30,134 nt of DNA, taken from positions 1 to 30,134 of the IMG/VR virus record IMGVR_UViG_3300044988_000050. One strand, given 5' to 3'. The stretch's first letter is position 1. Each line of letters begins with the position of its first letter. Below are positions 7,277 to 15,913 of the stretch, piece after piece. This DNA is from a virus. The notes beneath the pieces are model-generated. The model did not search any database, was not told where the DNA came from, and saw only the letters and a program-made list of their open reading frames with translations. A program made the translations under genes and the position numbers.

Positions 7277-9540
7277 TGAGAAAGGTACAACTCTACATCG
7301 AAGGTAACCGCATTGAGTTATTCAATGACGAGCAGATTCAAGTTACAAGCTCTATTCAAAACGTTCAGGACATTTCTAAAACGTTTACGGATTTCTCACA
7401 AGGATTTACCGTGCCTGCATCCGACACAAACAACGCATTCTTTGAGCATTGGTATAATTCGGACATTAACTTTACAACGGATAACAACCTACGAAAAGAC
7501 GCATACATAGAAATCAACCTAACCACTTTTCGCAAGGGCAAAGTACAATTAGACGGAGCAACGTTAACCAACGGCAAACCGAGTTCTTACAAACTAACTT
7601 TCTATGGAGAAGGCGTAACGCTTAAAGATACATTTGGTGAGGATTTACTTGCTGATTTAGATTATTCTGATTATGCGCATTCTTTTACATCTGCGGAGGT
7701 TTTAACACGCATAACTAACACTACTAACACTTACGATGTAAAGTATCCTCTAATCACGTCTAATCGCATTTGGGAGTATCAATCCATACCACCAAACGCT
7801 CCATTACCGAACTGGTTAGTAAATACGCTAACGCAAAACGACATTCATACAAATTCTGGGGCGATATATAAAAACGAATTATTCCCTGCATTTAGAGTAA
7901 GCAAGATATTTGAGCTTATTGAAGCGAAGTACGGAATAACTTTTAATGGCGCCTTCTTGCAAGATGAGCGATTTACAAAGTTGTTTTTATGGTACAAAGG
8001 CAAAGAAGTTTTGGTGCAGTATTCAACTGCGTACAACCTTACTGCTAATACAATTACTCCCACTTTCACAAACTACGATTTAACCAACACTTATACATCA
8101 GCTACAAACTCAGTACAAATACAAGAACTCGCAGGTGTAATTACGCACCGTTTAATTTACGAGGTAACCGCAACTACGACTTCGGCAAATTATAGCATTG
8201 ACATATATCAAAACGGAAACTTGTACAATACAATCACAGGTTTCGGCACAGGAATTTACACCTTAGATACAATAACTCAAGTTACGGGCTTGGATGTTAC
8301 ATATACTTTCAATATCCGTACTGAGGGTGCTAACGTAATTGACTCGGAGTTAAAATATGAAGTAGATTACATTACGGCAGGTTCGGTAAACACGGACTAC
8401 TTGACGGTAGTTTATACTGCACTTACTGTTAGCTTATCAATTGACCTTGCAGCAAACGCACCTGTAATGAAGATAGCAGATTTCTTTTCAGGAATCCTAA
8501 AGACGTTTAATATGACTACCTACTCAATCACGGACGGTGAGTATTGGGTAGAACCATTAGATGACTGGTATAGTAAGGGTGCAGTTATAGACGTTAGCAA
8601 ATACGTTGACGTAAACACGATTGAACACACTCGAATGCCTTTGTACAAAAAGATTAGTTTCAAGTACCAAGATTCCGAGTGCTTTCTCAATAAAAACTTT
8701 TCTCAGACCTTCAGCAGAAGCTACGGAGATACGACATATCAGTATAATTATGACGGTGGTGAATTTACGGTTGAAGTTCCTTTCGAGAATTTATTGCAGC
8801 AGAAATTCACAGGCACTGATTTGCAGGTAGGTTATTCACTCAATGCAGAGTTTGCGCCATACATACCTAAGCCAGTTCTGCTCTATCAATACACGAACAA
8901 AACGTGCAATTTTAAATACCATAACGATGGCGGAGGTCATTCAACGGTTACAAGTTATACTCCATTTGGGCAGGATTTGATTTACAACGCTACGGACTTT
9001 ACTTTAAACTTTGCACCTGAGACAAGCTCACTATTATCAACACCTATACAAAATACACTTTTCGCTAATTACTATTTCAGCTACTTATACAATCTTTATA
9101 ATTTAAAGCAGCGTTTGGTTAACGTCAAAGCAAAGTTACCTGTGAGCTTATTAACGGGATTGCAGTTAAACGATAGGCTTGTGATTAGAGACAGGCGGTA
9201 TATCATCAACGAAATGAAAACGAACCTAACGACAGGAGACGCAGACTTACAACTTATCTTAGATTTTAGACCAATTGTAAACTCTACAAACCCTTCTCCT
9301 AAGGTATCAACGGAAGGCGGAACTATAAAATATATCATTAACTTACCAAACAACGCAGTACAGGCTACGTTTACTTGCGCAACGGCTGGTGTATCATTCA
9401 GTCCAAATCCGATGACTGCAAGTGGCATCTTAACTATCACTCTGCCAAGTGGCGCAGCAGGTACGGTATACACAATCACGGTTACATACTTATATTTAGA
9501 CGGAAGCACAACAACGGAAACTTTTTACATCATCCAATGA
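7276..9540 (+). CDS. Large tail/baseplate protein with C-terminal Ig-like segment
   Basis: This 754-residue protein begins MRKVQLYIEGNRIELFNDEQ and then SKTFTDFSQGFTVPASDTNN. That is the conserved N-terminus of the largest tail protein in many Bacteroidota siphoviruses. The central part is beta-rich with Thr/Asn/Tyr repeats. Residues about 600-670 carry the conserved stretch NLKQRLVNVKAKLPVSLLTG, then NDRLVIRDRRYIINEMKTNL. The last 75 residues look like a small Ig/BIG-type domain (TFTCATAGVSFSPNPMTASG). It probably forms the tail tip or baseplate hub, given its size and its position just before the tape measure in a siphovirus cluster. The exact role is inference. Confidence 0.6.
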   Translation: MRKVQLYIEGNRIELFNDEQIQVTSSIQNVQDISKTFTDFSQGFTVPASDTNNAFFEHWYNSDINFTTDNNLRKDAYIEINLTTFRKGKVQLDGATLTNGKPSSYKLTFYGEGVTLKDTFGEDLLADLDYSDYAHSFTSAEVLTRITNTTNTYDVKYPLITSNRIWEYQSIPPNAPLPNWLVNTLTQNDIHTNSGAIYKNELFPAFRVSKIFELIEAKYGITFNGAFLQDERFTKLFLWYKGKEVLVQYSTAYNLTANTITPTFTNYDLTNTYTSATNSVQIQELAGVITHRLIYEVTATTTSANYSIDIYQNGNLYNTITGFGTGIYTLDTITQVTGLDVTYTFNIRTEGANVIDSELKYEVDYITAGSVNTDYLTVVYTALTVSLSIDLAANAPVMKIADFFSGILKTFNMTTYSITDGEYWVEPLDDWYSKGAVIDVSKYVDVNTIEHTRMPLYKKISFKYQDSECFLNKNFSQTFSRSYGDTTYQYNYDGGEFTVEVPFENLLQQKFTGTDLQVGYSLNAEFAPYIPKPVLLYQYTNKTCNFKYHNDGGGHSTVTSYTPFGQDLIYNATDFTLNFAPETSSLLSTPIQNTLFANYYFSYLYNLYNLKQRLVNVKAKLPVSLLTGLQLNDRLVIRDRRYIINEMKTNLTTGDADLQLILDFRPIVNSTNPSPKVSTEGGTIKYIINLPNNAVQATFTCATAGVSFSPNPMTASGILTITLPSGAAGTVYTITVTYLYLDGSTTTETFYIIQ

Positions 9541-9698
9541 TAAAACAGATAATTGCAATGTTACAACTTGATGACTTCTACGGAGAGTCTGAGTTAATTG
9601 ATATAGCCAAAGGTAAACACGAACTCACCACGTCTATGAAAAAAATGTGGAAACAAGGAAAACGTGAAATAATCTATAAGAGAAATGGCAGAGGTTAA
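9537..9698 (+). CDS. Small conserved protein before the tape measure
   Basis: The 53-residue protein starts at the ATG overlapping the previous stop (ATGA) and runs 14 bases into the tape measure gene. It is lysine-rich with MIKQIIAMLQLDDFYGESEL, an 'IDIAKGKHELTTSMKKMWKQ' helix and a basic end. The in-frame sequence upstream of this start is only an overlap with the large tail gene. No function is assigned. Coupling at both ends favours a tail-assembly role. Confidence 0.6.
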   Translation: MIKQIIAMLQLDDFYGESELIDIAKGKHELTTSMKKMWKQGKREIIYKRNGRG

Positions 9699-11607
9699 AA
9701 CAATAAAAATAGACGTAGATACTAAACAGGCAGTTAATGCAATGGAGAACCTCTCCAAAGCTACTAACGATGTTAACAAAAGTTTTGAGGAAGTCTATGG
9801 AGAATTACAACCGCTTACCACTCGTATGGGTGAGGCAGAGGATAGGTTGTATGAGTTAGCTAACGCAGGACAAACGGCAACACAAGAGTATCAGGACTTA
9901 TTAGAAACCGTAGGTAACTATCGCAAAGTCCAAATCCAAACGGATATGGCGGTGGATGCTGCTGCCACTACTATGACTCAAAAACTTGGCGGTGCGCTTG
10001 GTGGTGCTACGGCAGGTTTTGAATTGATGCAGGGAGTTATGGGTACTTTTGGTGCTGAATCTCAAGAAGTAGAGAAAGCGTTGCTTAAGGTACAATCAGC
10101 AATGGCAATCTCTCAAGGTATTCAAGGGGTAAGAGAGGCTATTCCTGCTATTACTGCTTTTGGCACTGCTATAAAAACACAAGCTATCGCAGCTCTAACA
10201 ACTTTAAAAGGGGCATTGATTACAACTGGTATTGGTGCGCTTGTAGTTGCGTTGGGATTTGCAGCAAATGCTATGGGATTGTTTTCTGATTCAAGTGAAG
10301 ATGCTGAAAAACAACAAGCTAAATTAGACAAGCAACTTGAAAAGACAAACGCAGAATTAGAACGACAACAAAAACTTACCGAAACAGTATCACAGACTAT
10401 TGATAATCGTGTCCGTAGAGAGTTAATTGATGCTAAAAAACGTGGTGCGAGTGAAAAAGAATTACAACAAATAGAAAAAGAAGGCGCTGAATCACGATTA
10501 GAAAGTTTAAAACAACAAGAGGCTGCTGCTAAGAAATTATATTTACAAAAATCTAAAGATACAAAAGCAAGTACAAAAGAATTTGAAGCGGCAGAAAAGG
10601 CTTATTTAGACGTATCTCAAAAGGTAATTGATGCAAGATTAGCGTTAGACGAAAAAGAAGCTGAAATTACTTATCAAAGATTGCAAGAAAGAAAAGACTC
10701 TAAAAAAGAATCGGCAAAAGAAGATAAAGCAGAAAGAAATGCTGCTCAAAAAGAAGCCTTAAGAAATGCCATAGAATTTGAAAATGAATTAAATTTAAGG
10801 TTAGAGCAAATAGCAGAACAAAACTATTTAAATTCTTTGTCAGAACAGGATAAAGAAATTCGTTTAGTACAAGATAAATACTTTGAGTTAGAAACGCTTG
10901 CGGCAGGTAACGCAGATGCGTTAAGAGAAATTGAAATAGCCAAGTTAAACGAAATCAATGACATCAATCTAAAATATCAACAGGAAGCATATGATTTAGA
11001 TAAGGAAGCTGCTGAAAAGAAAAAGGAATTAGATAAAAAGTCTAAGGAAGAACGAATCGAAGCAGAAAAAGCAGTTACCGAAACTTTAGCTACAATTAGA
11101 GAACAGGACTTTGATAATATTCAAGCAGGATTAAATTTAATTTCATCTTTATTTGAGAATAATAAAAAGGTACAGGCGGCAGTTTTAGTTGCTGAGAATG
11201 CAGTTGGTATTGCTAAAACAATTATGAATACACAGGCTGCTAATCAACTAGCACGAGCGCAAGGTACTGCTTTAGCAATTGCATCAGGAGGCGCATCGGT
11301 AGCAGCGGCAGAAGCACTTGTAGTTAGAAATAATATAGGGGCAGGTATTAGTATTGCATCACAAATTGCAGCAACTGCTAAAGGTTTATCCGCATTAAAG
11401 GCAGGAGGCGCACCTGCAAGCGGAAGTATATCAGATGGGGGCGGAGGAGGCGGAGTAATGTCTCCAAACTTTAACATCGTAGGTAACTCAGGATTCAATC
11501 AGTTAGCACAAATCCAACAACAACCAATCCAAGCGTATGTAGTTAGTGGCGAGGTAACATCTGCACAGGCACTTGACCGTAACCGAATTAAAAACGCAAC
11601 ATTGTAA
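9685..11607 (+). CDS. Tape measure protein
   Basis: The 640-residue protein starts MAEVKTIKIDVDTKQAVNAM, the typical beta-strand plus helix opening of Bacteroidota tape measures. Residues about 95-200 are Ala/Gly-rich and hydrophobic (GGALGGATAGFELMQGVMGT, ALITTGIGALVVALGF), matching the membrane-active part of tape measures. Residues about 205-465 are a long charged coiled coil. A further hydrophobic Ala-rich stretch spans about 490-570. The C-terminus has a GGGGGG run, then SPNFNIVGNSGFNQLAQIQQ, and a conserved VSGEVTSAQALDRNRI ending. Tape measures set tail length; by the usual length-per-residue rule this size implies a tail of the order of 100 nm. It identifies a long non-contractile tail, since no sheath gene is seen. 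Confidence 0.85.
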   Translation: MAEVKTIKIDVDTKQAVNAMENLSKATNDVNKSFEEVYGELQPLTTRMGEAEDRLYELANAGQTATQEYQDLLETVGNYRKVQIQTDMAVDAAATTMTQKLGGALGGATAGFELMQGVMGTFGAESQEVEKALLKVQSAMAISQGIQGVREAIPAITAFGTAIKTQAIAALTTLKGALITTGIGALVVALGFAANAMGLFSDSSEDAEKQQAKLDKQLEKTNAELERQQKLTETVSQTIDNRVRRELIDAKKRGASEKELQQIEKEGAESRLESLKQQEAAAKKLYLQKSKDTKASTKEFEAAEKAYLDVSQKVIDARLALDEKEAEITYQRLQERKDSKKESAKEDKAERNAAQKEALRNAIEFENELNLRLEQIAEQNYLNSLSEQDKEIRLVQDKYFELETLAAGNADALREIEIAKLNEINDINLKYQQEAYDLDKEAAEKKKELDKKSKEERIEAEKAVTETLATIREQDFDNIQAGLNLISSLFENNKKVQAAVLVAENAVGIAKTIMNTQAANQLARAQGTALAIASGGASVAAAEALVVRNNIGAGISIASQIAATAKGLSALKAGGAPASGSISDGGGGGGVMSPNFNIVGNSGFNQLAQIQQQPIQAYVVSGEVTSAQALDRNRIKNATL

Positions 11608-11627
11608 CACATTTTACTTGAGAAATT

Positions 11628-12203
11628 ATGAATGTATTAGAATTAATCATTGACGAAAAAGACTTCCAAAGCGGAATAAATGCCGTTTCAGTAGTGGAAA
11701 GTCCTGCCATAGAAGAAAACTTTGTAGCGTTAGCAAAACACGAAGTAGAACTTAAAGAAATTGACACTGAGAAACGTATCCTTATGGGTGCTGCTCTTAT
11801 TCCTAACAAGAAAATTTACCGCAGAAACAAAGAGGAGGAGTTCTATATCTACTTTTCAGAGGACACCGTGCGTAAAGCTATGGAGTTATTCTTCAAGAAA
11901 GGCAATCAAAACAACGCTACCTACGAACACAAAGATGCAATCAAAGGAATGAGCGTAGTAGAATCGTGGCTAATCGAAGACGAAAAGATGGACAAGAGCA
12001 AGCTCTACGGATTCAACCTACCAAAAGGAACGTGGATGATTTCTATGAAGGTAGACAACGATGAGGTTTGGAACGATGTTAAGGAGGGCAAGGTAAAAGG
12101 ATTCTCTATTGAGGGATACTTTGCTGACAAGATGCCTGAATCACCTCGTGAGGAGCAAGAAAAACACGCAATTATCGAACAACTTAAAAACTTACTAAAA
12201 TGA
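11628..12203 (+). CDS. Prohead protease, XkdF-like (S78-type)
   Basis: The 191-residue protein has VVESPAIEENFVALAK at residues 22-37. The protease core follows: RILMGAALIPNKKIYR, then FYIYFSEDTVRKAMELFF, ATYEHKD with H101, and VKEGKVKGFSIEGYF with S160. The ordered His and Ser match the catalytic pair of the XkdF-like putative serine proteases that mature HK97-fold capsids. The gene opens the head block after the tape measure and precedes scaffold and capsid, which supports a role in prohead maturation. The short length, about 190 residues, suggests only the protease domain without a fused scaffold; the scaffold lies separately at 12832. Confidence 0.75.
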   Translation: MNVLELIIDEKDFQSGINAVSVVESPAIEENFVALAKHEVELKEIDTEKRILMGAALIPNKKIYRRNKEEEFYIYFSEDTVRKAMELFFKKGNQNNATYEHKDAIKGMSVVESWLIEDEKMDKSKLYGFNLPKGTWMISMKVDNDEVWNDVKEGKVKGFSIEGYFADKMPESPREEQEKHAIIEQLKNLLK

Positions 12204-12403
12204 CAAAATTCAAAACACCAAGTAAGGCAAGTCCTCGTGAGGGTTCAAGAAGAGGCTGCCTATGCGCAGACGGAACTTACTCAACCAAGTGTTGTGACGG
12301 AAGTTTAGAGGCACAAGGCATTGGTAAGACGGAGGGAACAGGAGATTCTGTTACTACAACCATAGTAAACGGAGTTAGAACTACGGTACGTCAAAACGGA
12401 TAA
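12200..12403 (+). CDS. Small cysteine-rich head-cluster protein
   Basis: The 67-residue protein overlaps the protease stop by four bases. It contains RRGCLCADGTYSTKCCDGSL with Cys at 20, 22, 31 and 32, followed by GIGKTEGTG and a polar beta-like C-terminus. This CxC...CC pattern is one I recognise next to XkdF-like proteases in Bacteroidota phages. The four cysteines could coordinate a metal or form disulfides in the virion. The function is unknown. Confidence 0.7.
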   Translation: MTKFKTPSKASPREGSRRGCLCADGTYSTKCCDGSLEAQGIGKTEGTGDSVTTTIVNGVRTTVRQNG

Positions 12404-12439
12404 AAAGGAAACAAATCAAATCTAAACACTTGAAACATT

Positions 12440-12829
12440 ATGAACACTACAAAATCAATTTACAACAAATTATTCAAAGAGGAGGCTACAGAGCTTGCTT
12501 CTCACGAAATTAATTTGGCATTAGCTGACGATATTAAAGCGGCAATTGATGCTACACTTGCATTTAAAGACAAAAAGAAAGCTGCTTGGAATAAAGCAAG
12601 TACACCTCTTATTGCAGTTTACGATATGTTGCGTGCAGAATATGCAGCCGCAAATAAAGCGTTGACTGGTATTAATGATTTAAAAACAAAAGCTAAAGAA
12701 TTAGGAACTGAAGTTCCACCAAAAATTCTTAATAGTGAAAAACAAATTGTAGAGCTTGTTAAAACGTCAAAATCAAAGTTTGACCAAATGAACAAAATCA
12801 TCAATTCTATTCCAAATTTAGTATTGTAA
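12440..12829 (+). CDS. Hypothetical helical head-cluster protein
   Basis: This 129-residue protein is preceded by a short A-rich leader without SD. It is predicted to be almost entirely helical (LADDIKAAIDATLAFKDKKK, AEYAAANKALTGINDLKTKA) with one proline break (EVPPKI). It has no cysteine, signal peptide or membrane segment. It lies three bases before the scaffold gene. A coiled-coil assembly factor is plausible, but I cannot name a family. Confidence 0.65.
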   Translation: MNTTKSIYNKLFKEEATELASHEINLALADDIKAAIDATLAFKDKKKAAWNKASTPLIAVYDMLRAEYAAANKALTGINDLKTKAKELGTEVPPKILNSEKQIVELVKTSKSKFDQMNKIINSIPNLVL

Positions 12830-12831
12830 TT

Positions 12832-13437
12832 ATGAACGAAAAATCAATCTTAAACAAAGTCCGCACACTTTTAGGTTTAGAAGTGAAGTTGGAAACTATG
12901 CGCCTTTCTGATGGTGTATCTATGCTTGAAGCAGATGCTTTTGAAGCAGGTCAACCTGTATTTATCCTAACGGAAGACGAACAACGCATCGCACTTCCTG
13001 TAGGTGAGTATGAACTTGAGGATGGTCGTATTTTGGTAGTTATCGAAGAAGGCGTTATCGCTGACGTTCGTGAGGCTGCTGAGCCTGAAGTAGAGGTAGA
13101 AGTAGAAGACGAAGTTGAAACAGGTAAAATGCCTGAAGAAGAAATGGCACAAGAGCCTGCTGCACCTACTGCAAAGAAAATCATCGAATCAGTAACTAAA
13201 GAATCTTTCTTTAGCGAAATCGAAGCCTTGAAAAAAGAAAACGAAGAGTTAAAGGCACAACTCGAATTGTCAAAAACTGAAGTTGCAGAAGAAGTTGCAC
13301 CAGTTGAATTGAGCGAAGAGCCTAAACCTATTTCATTCAACCCTGAAAACGAAACTAAAGTAGAAGCGTTCAAAGTATCTAAGAACCGTCAACGTTCTAC
13401 AATGGATTCAATCCTTGAAAAATTCAACAATATTTAA
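12832..13437 (+). CDS. Capsid scaffold protein candidate
   Basis: The 201-residue protein is strongly acidic. The N-terminal third contains LSDGVSMLEADAFEAGQPVF and DEQRIALPVGEYELEDGRIL, a small beta domain I know from Bacteroidota head clusters. The middle is an acidic repeat-like linker (EPEVEVEVEDEVET). Residues about 120-150 form a coiled coil (SEIEALKKENEELKAQLELS), and the basic C-terminus (SKNRQRSTMDSILEKFN) resembles the capsid-binding end of scaffolds. The position between prohead protease and major capsid protein, and the composition, support a scaffold. Its codon choice shifts to CGT, GCT and GAA, as in the adjacent capsid gene. Confidence 0.7.
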   Translation: MNEKSILNKVRTLLGLEVKLETMRLSDGVSMLEADAFEAGQPVFILTEDEQRIALPVGEYELEDGRILVVIEEGVIADVREAAEPEVEVEVEDEVETGKMPEEEMAQEPAAPTAKKIIESVTKESFFSEIEALKKENEELKAQLELSKTEVAEEVAPVELSEEPKPISFNPENETKVEAFKVSKNRQRSTMDSILEKFNNI

Positions 13438-13455
13438 TAACTAAAAAACAAAAAA

Positions 13456-13878
13456 ATGAGTACAACATTCACATCCGTGTCTAACGATGTTTTACGTCAA
13501 GTAGGCGTAATTGAAACATTGACAGGTGCAACAACTTTAACTGCTGAGGATAGCGGTAAAGTATTTATTCTTAACGCTGCTGCAGGTGCGCAAGTTACAC
13601 TTCCTGCCGTTGCTGACGCTTCAGGACATCAATACCGTTTTGTTGTAGGTGCTTTATTTGCAACTACTGCTTGGACTATCAAAGCTGCTTCTAACAAAAT
13701 CCAAGGTGGTGTTATCGTAAATAGCGTTAACGTACCTGCTGCTGACGAAAACACGATTACTTTCTCTGCTTCTGCTGATACAATCGGTGACTTCGTAGAA
13801 TTAAACTGCGACGGTACAAACTGGTATGTTTTCGGTCTTGGAACTTCTGCAGGCGCAATCACATTAACTGTAGTATAA
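13456..13878 (+). CDS. Capsid decoration protein candidate
   Basis: The 140-residue protein is beta-rich and Ala/Thr/Val-rich. It contains DSGKVFILNAAAGAQVTLPA, HQYRFVVGALFATTAWTIKA, ENTITFSASADTIGDFVELN, and DGTNWYVFGLGTSAGAITLT. This order matches a small structural family I know directly upstream of major capsid genes in Bacteroidota and marine phages. A head decoration or fibre-like surface protein is the usual reading. The codon usage is of the highly expressed type, and an A-rich leader precedes the start. Confidence 0.6.
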   Translation: MSTTFTSVSNDVLRQVGVIETLTGATTLTAEDSGKVFILNAAAGAQVTLPAVADASGHQYRFVVGALFATTAWTIKAASNKIQGGVIVNSVNVPAADENTITFSASADTIGDFVELNCDGTNWYVFGLGTSAGAITLTVV

Positions 13879-13901
13879 ACAAACTTAAATAATTAAATAA
13901 A

Positions 13902-14867
13902 ATGGAAAAAATTAATCTTTCGACTACTCAAAGCATCAGCACAACATATGCTGGCGAGTTTGCAGGTAAGTACATCGCAGCAGCTTTATTGTCTGCTCCA
14001 ACCCTTGACAAAGGCGGTATCACTATTATGCCTAACGTCAAATATAAGCAGGTAATTAAGCGTGTGGCTACAGATGACATCATCCGTAACGCATCTTGCG
14101 ATTTCGACCCTACGTCTACAATCACTTTGACTGAGCGTATTCTTCAACCTGAATCTTTCCAAGTTAACTTACAACTTTGTAAAACTGACTTCCGTGCAGA
14201 TTGGGATGCTATCCAAATGGGTTACTCTGCATTTGACACTCTTCCTAAATCTTTTGCTGACTTCCTTATCGCACACGCTGCTGAGAAAGTTGCTGCAGGT
14301 ATGGAGACTTCAATTTGGAGAGGTGTTAACGCAACTGCAGGTCAGTTCGCAGGTATTATGACACAATTGACTACTGATGCTTCTTTGCCAGCTGCACAAG
14401 AAATTGCAGGTACTACAGTAGATGCTACAAACGTTATTGCTCAATTAGGTTCTATCGTTGATGCTTGTCCTGCTGCTATCTACGGAAAAGAAGACCTTAC
14501 TTTGTATGTATCTAACAACATCTATCGTGCTTATGTACGTGCATTGGGTGGCTTTGCTGCTGCAGGTGTAGGTGCTAATGGTTACGAGAACAAAGGTACA
14601 AACCAAGTTCTTGGTGACTTGTTCTTTGATGGTGTTCGTATCTTTATGGCTAACGGTCTTGCTAACAACACTGCACTTCTTGCTCAAAAATCTAACCTTT
14701 ACTTCGCAACAGGTCTTTTGAACGATATGAACGAAGTTAAAGTTTTGGATATGGGTGACATTGATGGTTCACAAAACGTACGAGTAGTTATGCGCTTTAC
14801 TGCTGACGCTAAATACGGTTTTGCTTCTGACGTTGTTACTTACGGTATCACAAACTCTGCTAACTAA
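13902..14867 (+). CDS. Major capsid protein
   Basis: The 321-residue protein begins MEKINLSTTQSISTTYAGEF and continues AGKYIAAALLSAPTLDKGGI, ILQPESFQVNLQLCKTDFRA and SFADFLIAHAAEKVAAGMET. This is the pattern of the HK97-fold-type major capsid family in Bacteroidota siphoviruses. It forms the icosahedral shell after protease maturation. The codon use is strongly biased to CGT, GCT, CTT and AAC, unlike flanking tail genes, consistent with very high expression. A strong hairpin terminator follows 24 bases after the stop. The leader is A/T-rich without SD. There is no long N-terminal delta domain, which agrees with a separate scaffold. Confidence 0.85.
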   Translation: MEKINLSTTQSISTTYAGEFAGKYIAAALLSAPTLDKGGITIMPNVKYKQVIKRVATDDIIRNASCDFDPTSTITLTERILQPESFQVNLQLCKTDFRADWDAIQMGYSAFDTLPKSFADFLIAHAAEKVAAGMETSIWRGVNATAGQFAGIMTQLTTDASLPAAQEIAGTTVDATNVIAQLGSIVDACPAAIYGKEDLTLYVSNNIYRAYVRALGGFAAAGVGANGYENKGTNQVLGDLFFDGVRIFMANGLANNTALLAQKSNLYFATGLLNDMNEVKVLDMGDIDGSQNVRVVMRFTADAKYGFASDVVTYGITNSAN

Positions 14868-14890
14868 TCTTAGCTTAACTTAAACTAACG

Positions 14891-14919
14891 AGGGAGGGGT
14901 ATACGCTCCTCCCTTTTTT
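14891..14919 (+). terminator. Intrinsic terminator after the capsid gene
   Basis: A stem AGGGAGG (14891-14897) pairs with CCTCCCT, with a short loop around TATACG, and is followed by six T residues. It lies between the capsid and tail tube genes. It may end most capsid transcripts or protect their 3' end. Confidence 0.85.
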
Positions 14920-14934
14920 ATAACATTTAAAAAC
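14919..14934 (+). promoter_or_regulatory. 16-base leader element shared with the first early gene
   Basis: TATAACATTTAAAAAC occurs here, 7 bases before the tail tube start, and again at 22027-22042, 6 bases before the first early gene. The same sequence at the same distance suggests a 5' leader or translation-initiation element, since SD sites are absent. Confidence 0.5.
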
Positions 14935-14941
14935 TAAAAAT

Positions 14942-15499
14942 ATGTCTTGTGAAGTTGCAAATGGTCGCTTAGAAGTATGTAAAGACGCAGTAGGTGGTAT
15001 TGACGCTATCTACTTCATCAATTACGGAGACTTCTCTTCCGCTGACGTTGCTTATGTAGCTGGTACTGATACCATCGATACAATTGCTAACGTTGCTAAT
15101 CTATACAAATACGAACTCAAAGGAACTAACTCTTTTGACCAAGTATATAACTCAAGCCGTGAGAACGGTACTACATTCGCTGAGCAAACGCTTACCGTTA
15201 CCCTTAAAAAACAAGATGCTACAACGCATAAAAGTGTTAAGTTAATGGCTTACGGACGTCCTCACATCGTTGTTAAAAACCGCAACAACCAATTCTTCCT
15301 TGCAGGTTTAGAACACGGAATGGAAATCACTACTGCAAACGTATCGAATGGTACTGCAATGGGCGACCTTAATGGTTACACATTGACTTTCGTAGGAACT
15401 GAGAAACTTTATGCTAACCTACTTGACTGCTCAAACGAGGCAGGTCTTGCAGGTGGTGCAGGTGATGTTTTCGGTGTTGCGAATATCGTTACTGTCTAA
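14942..15499 (+). CDS. Major tail tube protein candidate
   Basis: The 185-residue protein begins MSCEVANGRLEVCKDAVGGI and contains YFINYGDFSSADV, FDQVYNSSRENGTTFAEQTL, KLMAYGRPHIVVKNRNNQFF, LAGLEHGMEITTANVSNGTA and GDLNGYTLTFVGTEK. I recognise this order as a conserved family in Bacteroidota siphoviruses. Its size, high-expression codon use and flanking by two strong terminators fit the most abundant tail protein, the tube subunit. It is isolated from the other tail genes, lying between the capsid and portal genes. Confidence 0.65.
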   Translation: MSCEVANGRLEVCKDAVGGIDAIYFINYGDFSSADVAYVAGTDTIDTIANVANLYKYELKGTNSFDQVYNSSRENGTTFAEQTLTVTLKKQDATTHKSVKLMAYGRPHIVVKNRNNQFFLAGLEHGMEITTANVSNGTAMGDLNGYTLTFVGTEKLYANLLDCSNEAGLAGGAGDVFGVANIVTV

Positions 15500-15521
15500 T
15501 TCGTTTTTTCATAGCGTGGAA

Positions 15522-15546
15522 GGGGAGGCTTAGGTCTCCCTTTTTT
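15522..15546 (+). terminator. Intrinsic terminator after the tail tube gene
   Basis: GGGAGGC pairs with GTCTCCC (one G-T pair) around a TTAG loop, followed by six T residues. Together with the terminator at 14891 it brackets the tail tube gene, although the portal operon continues on the same strand. Confidence 0.8.
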
Positions 15547-15583
15547 ATTTGGCAACAAATCGCCTCATTTGACTTGTAGTAGT

Positions 15584-15913
15584 ATGATAGTCCTAACTAC
15601 ATCTACATCAGCTCAGACGTTTTCATTCATTCCTCGTGATGGGTTTAATACAATGATTCTTACGGATGACCAAACAAATACACCAGTTACAGTATCCATC
15701 ACCAGTTCAACGCAAGGAGACTACATAAACACGATAACTGCATCCTTCGCATTAAAAGAAGGACACTTCTACGACTTAGTTCTAAAACAAGGAACTGACA
15801 TCGTCTATAAAGACAGAATTTTTTGTACTGACCAAAACATAGTAAACTTCTCGGTTAACTCAGGTGAGTACGTTTCAAATACAACCGCAAATACATACAT
15901 CGTATATGAGTAA
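15584..15913 (+). CDS. Conserved small structural protein upstream of portal
   Basis: The 109-residue protein reads from the ATG at 15584; a TTG at 15569 in frame would add five residues and is less likely. It is beta-rich: IVLTTSTSAQTFSFIPRDGF, FALKEGHFYDLVLKQGTDIV and YKDRIFCTDQN. The 'LKEGxFYxLxVxxGxxIxYxxxIFCTxQ' pattern is one I know from Bacteroidota phages next to the portal. A virion or head-tail interface role is inferred. It overlaps the portal start by eight bases. Confidence 0.6.
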   Translation: MIVLTTSTSAQTFSFIPRDGFNTMILTDDQTNTPVTVSITSSTQGDYINTITASFALKEGHFYDLVLKQGTDIVYKDRIFCTDQNIVNFSVNSGEYVSNTTANTYIVYE

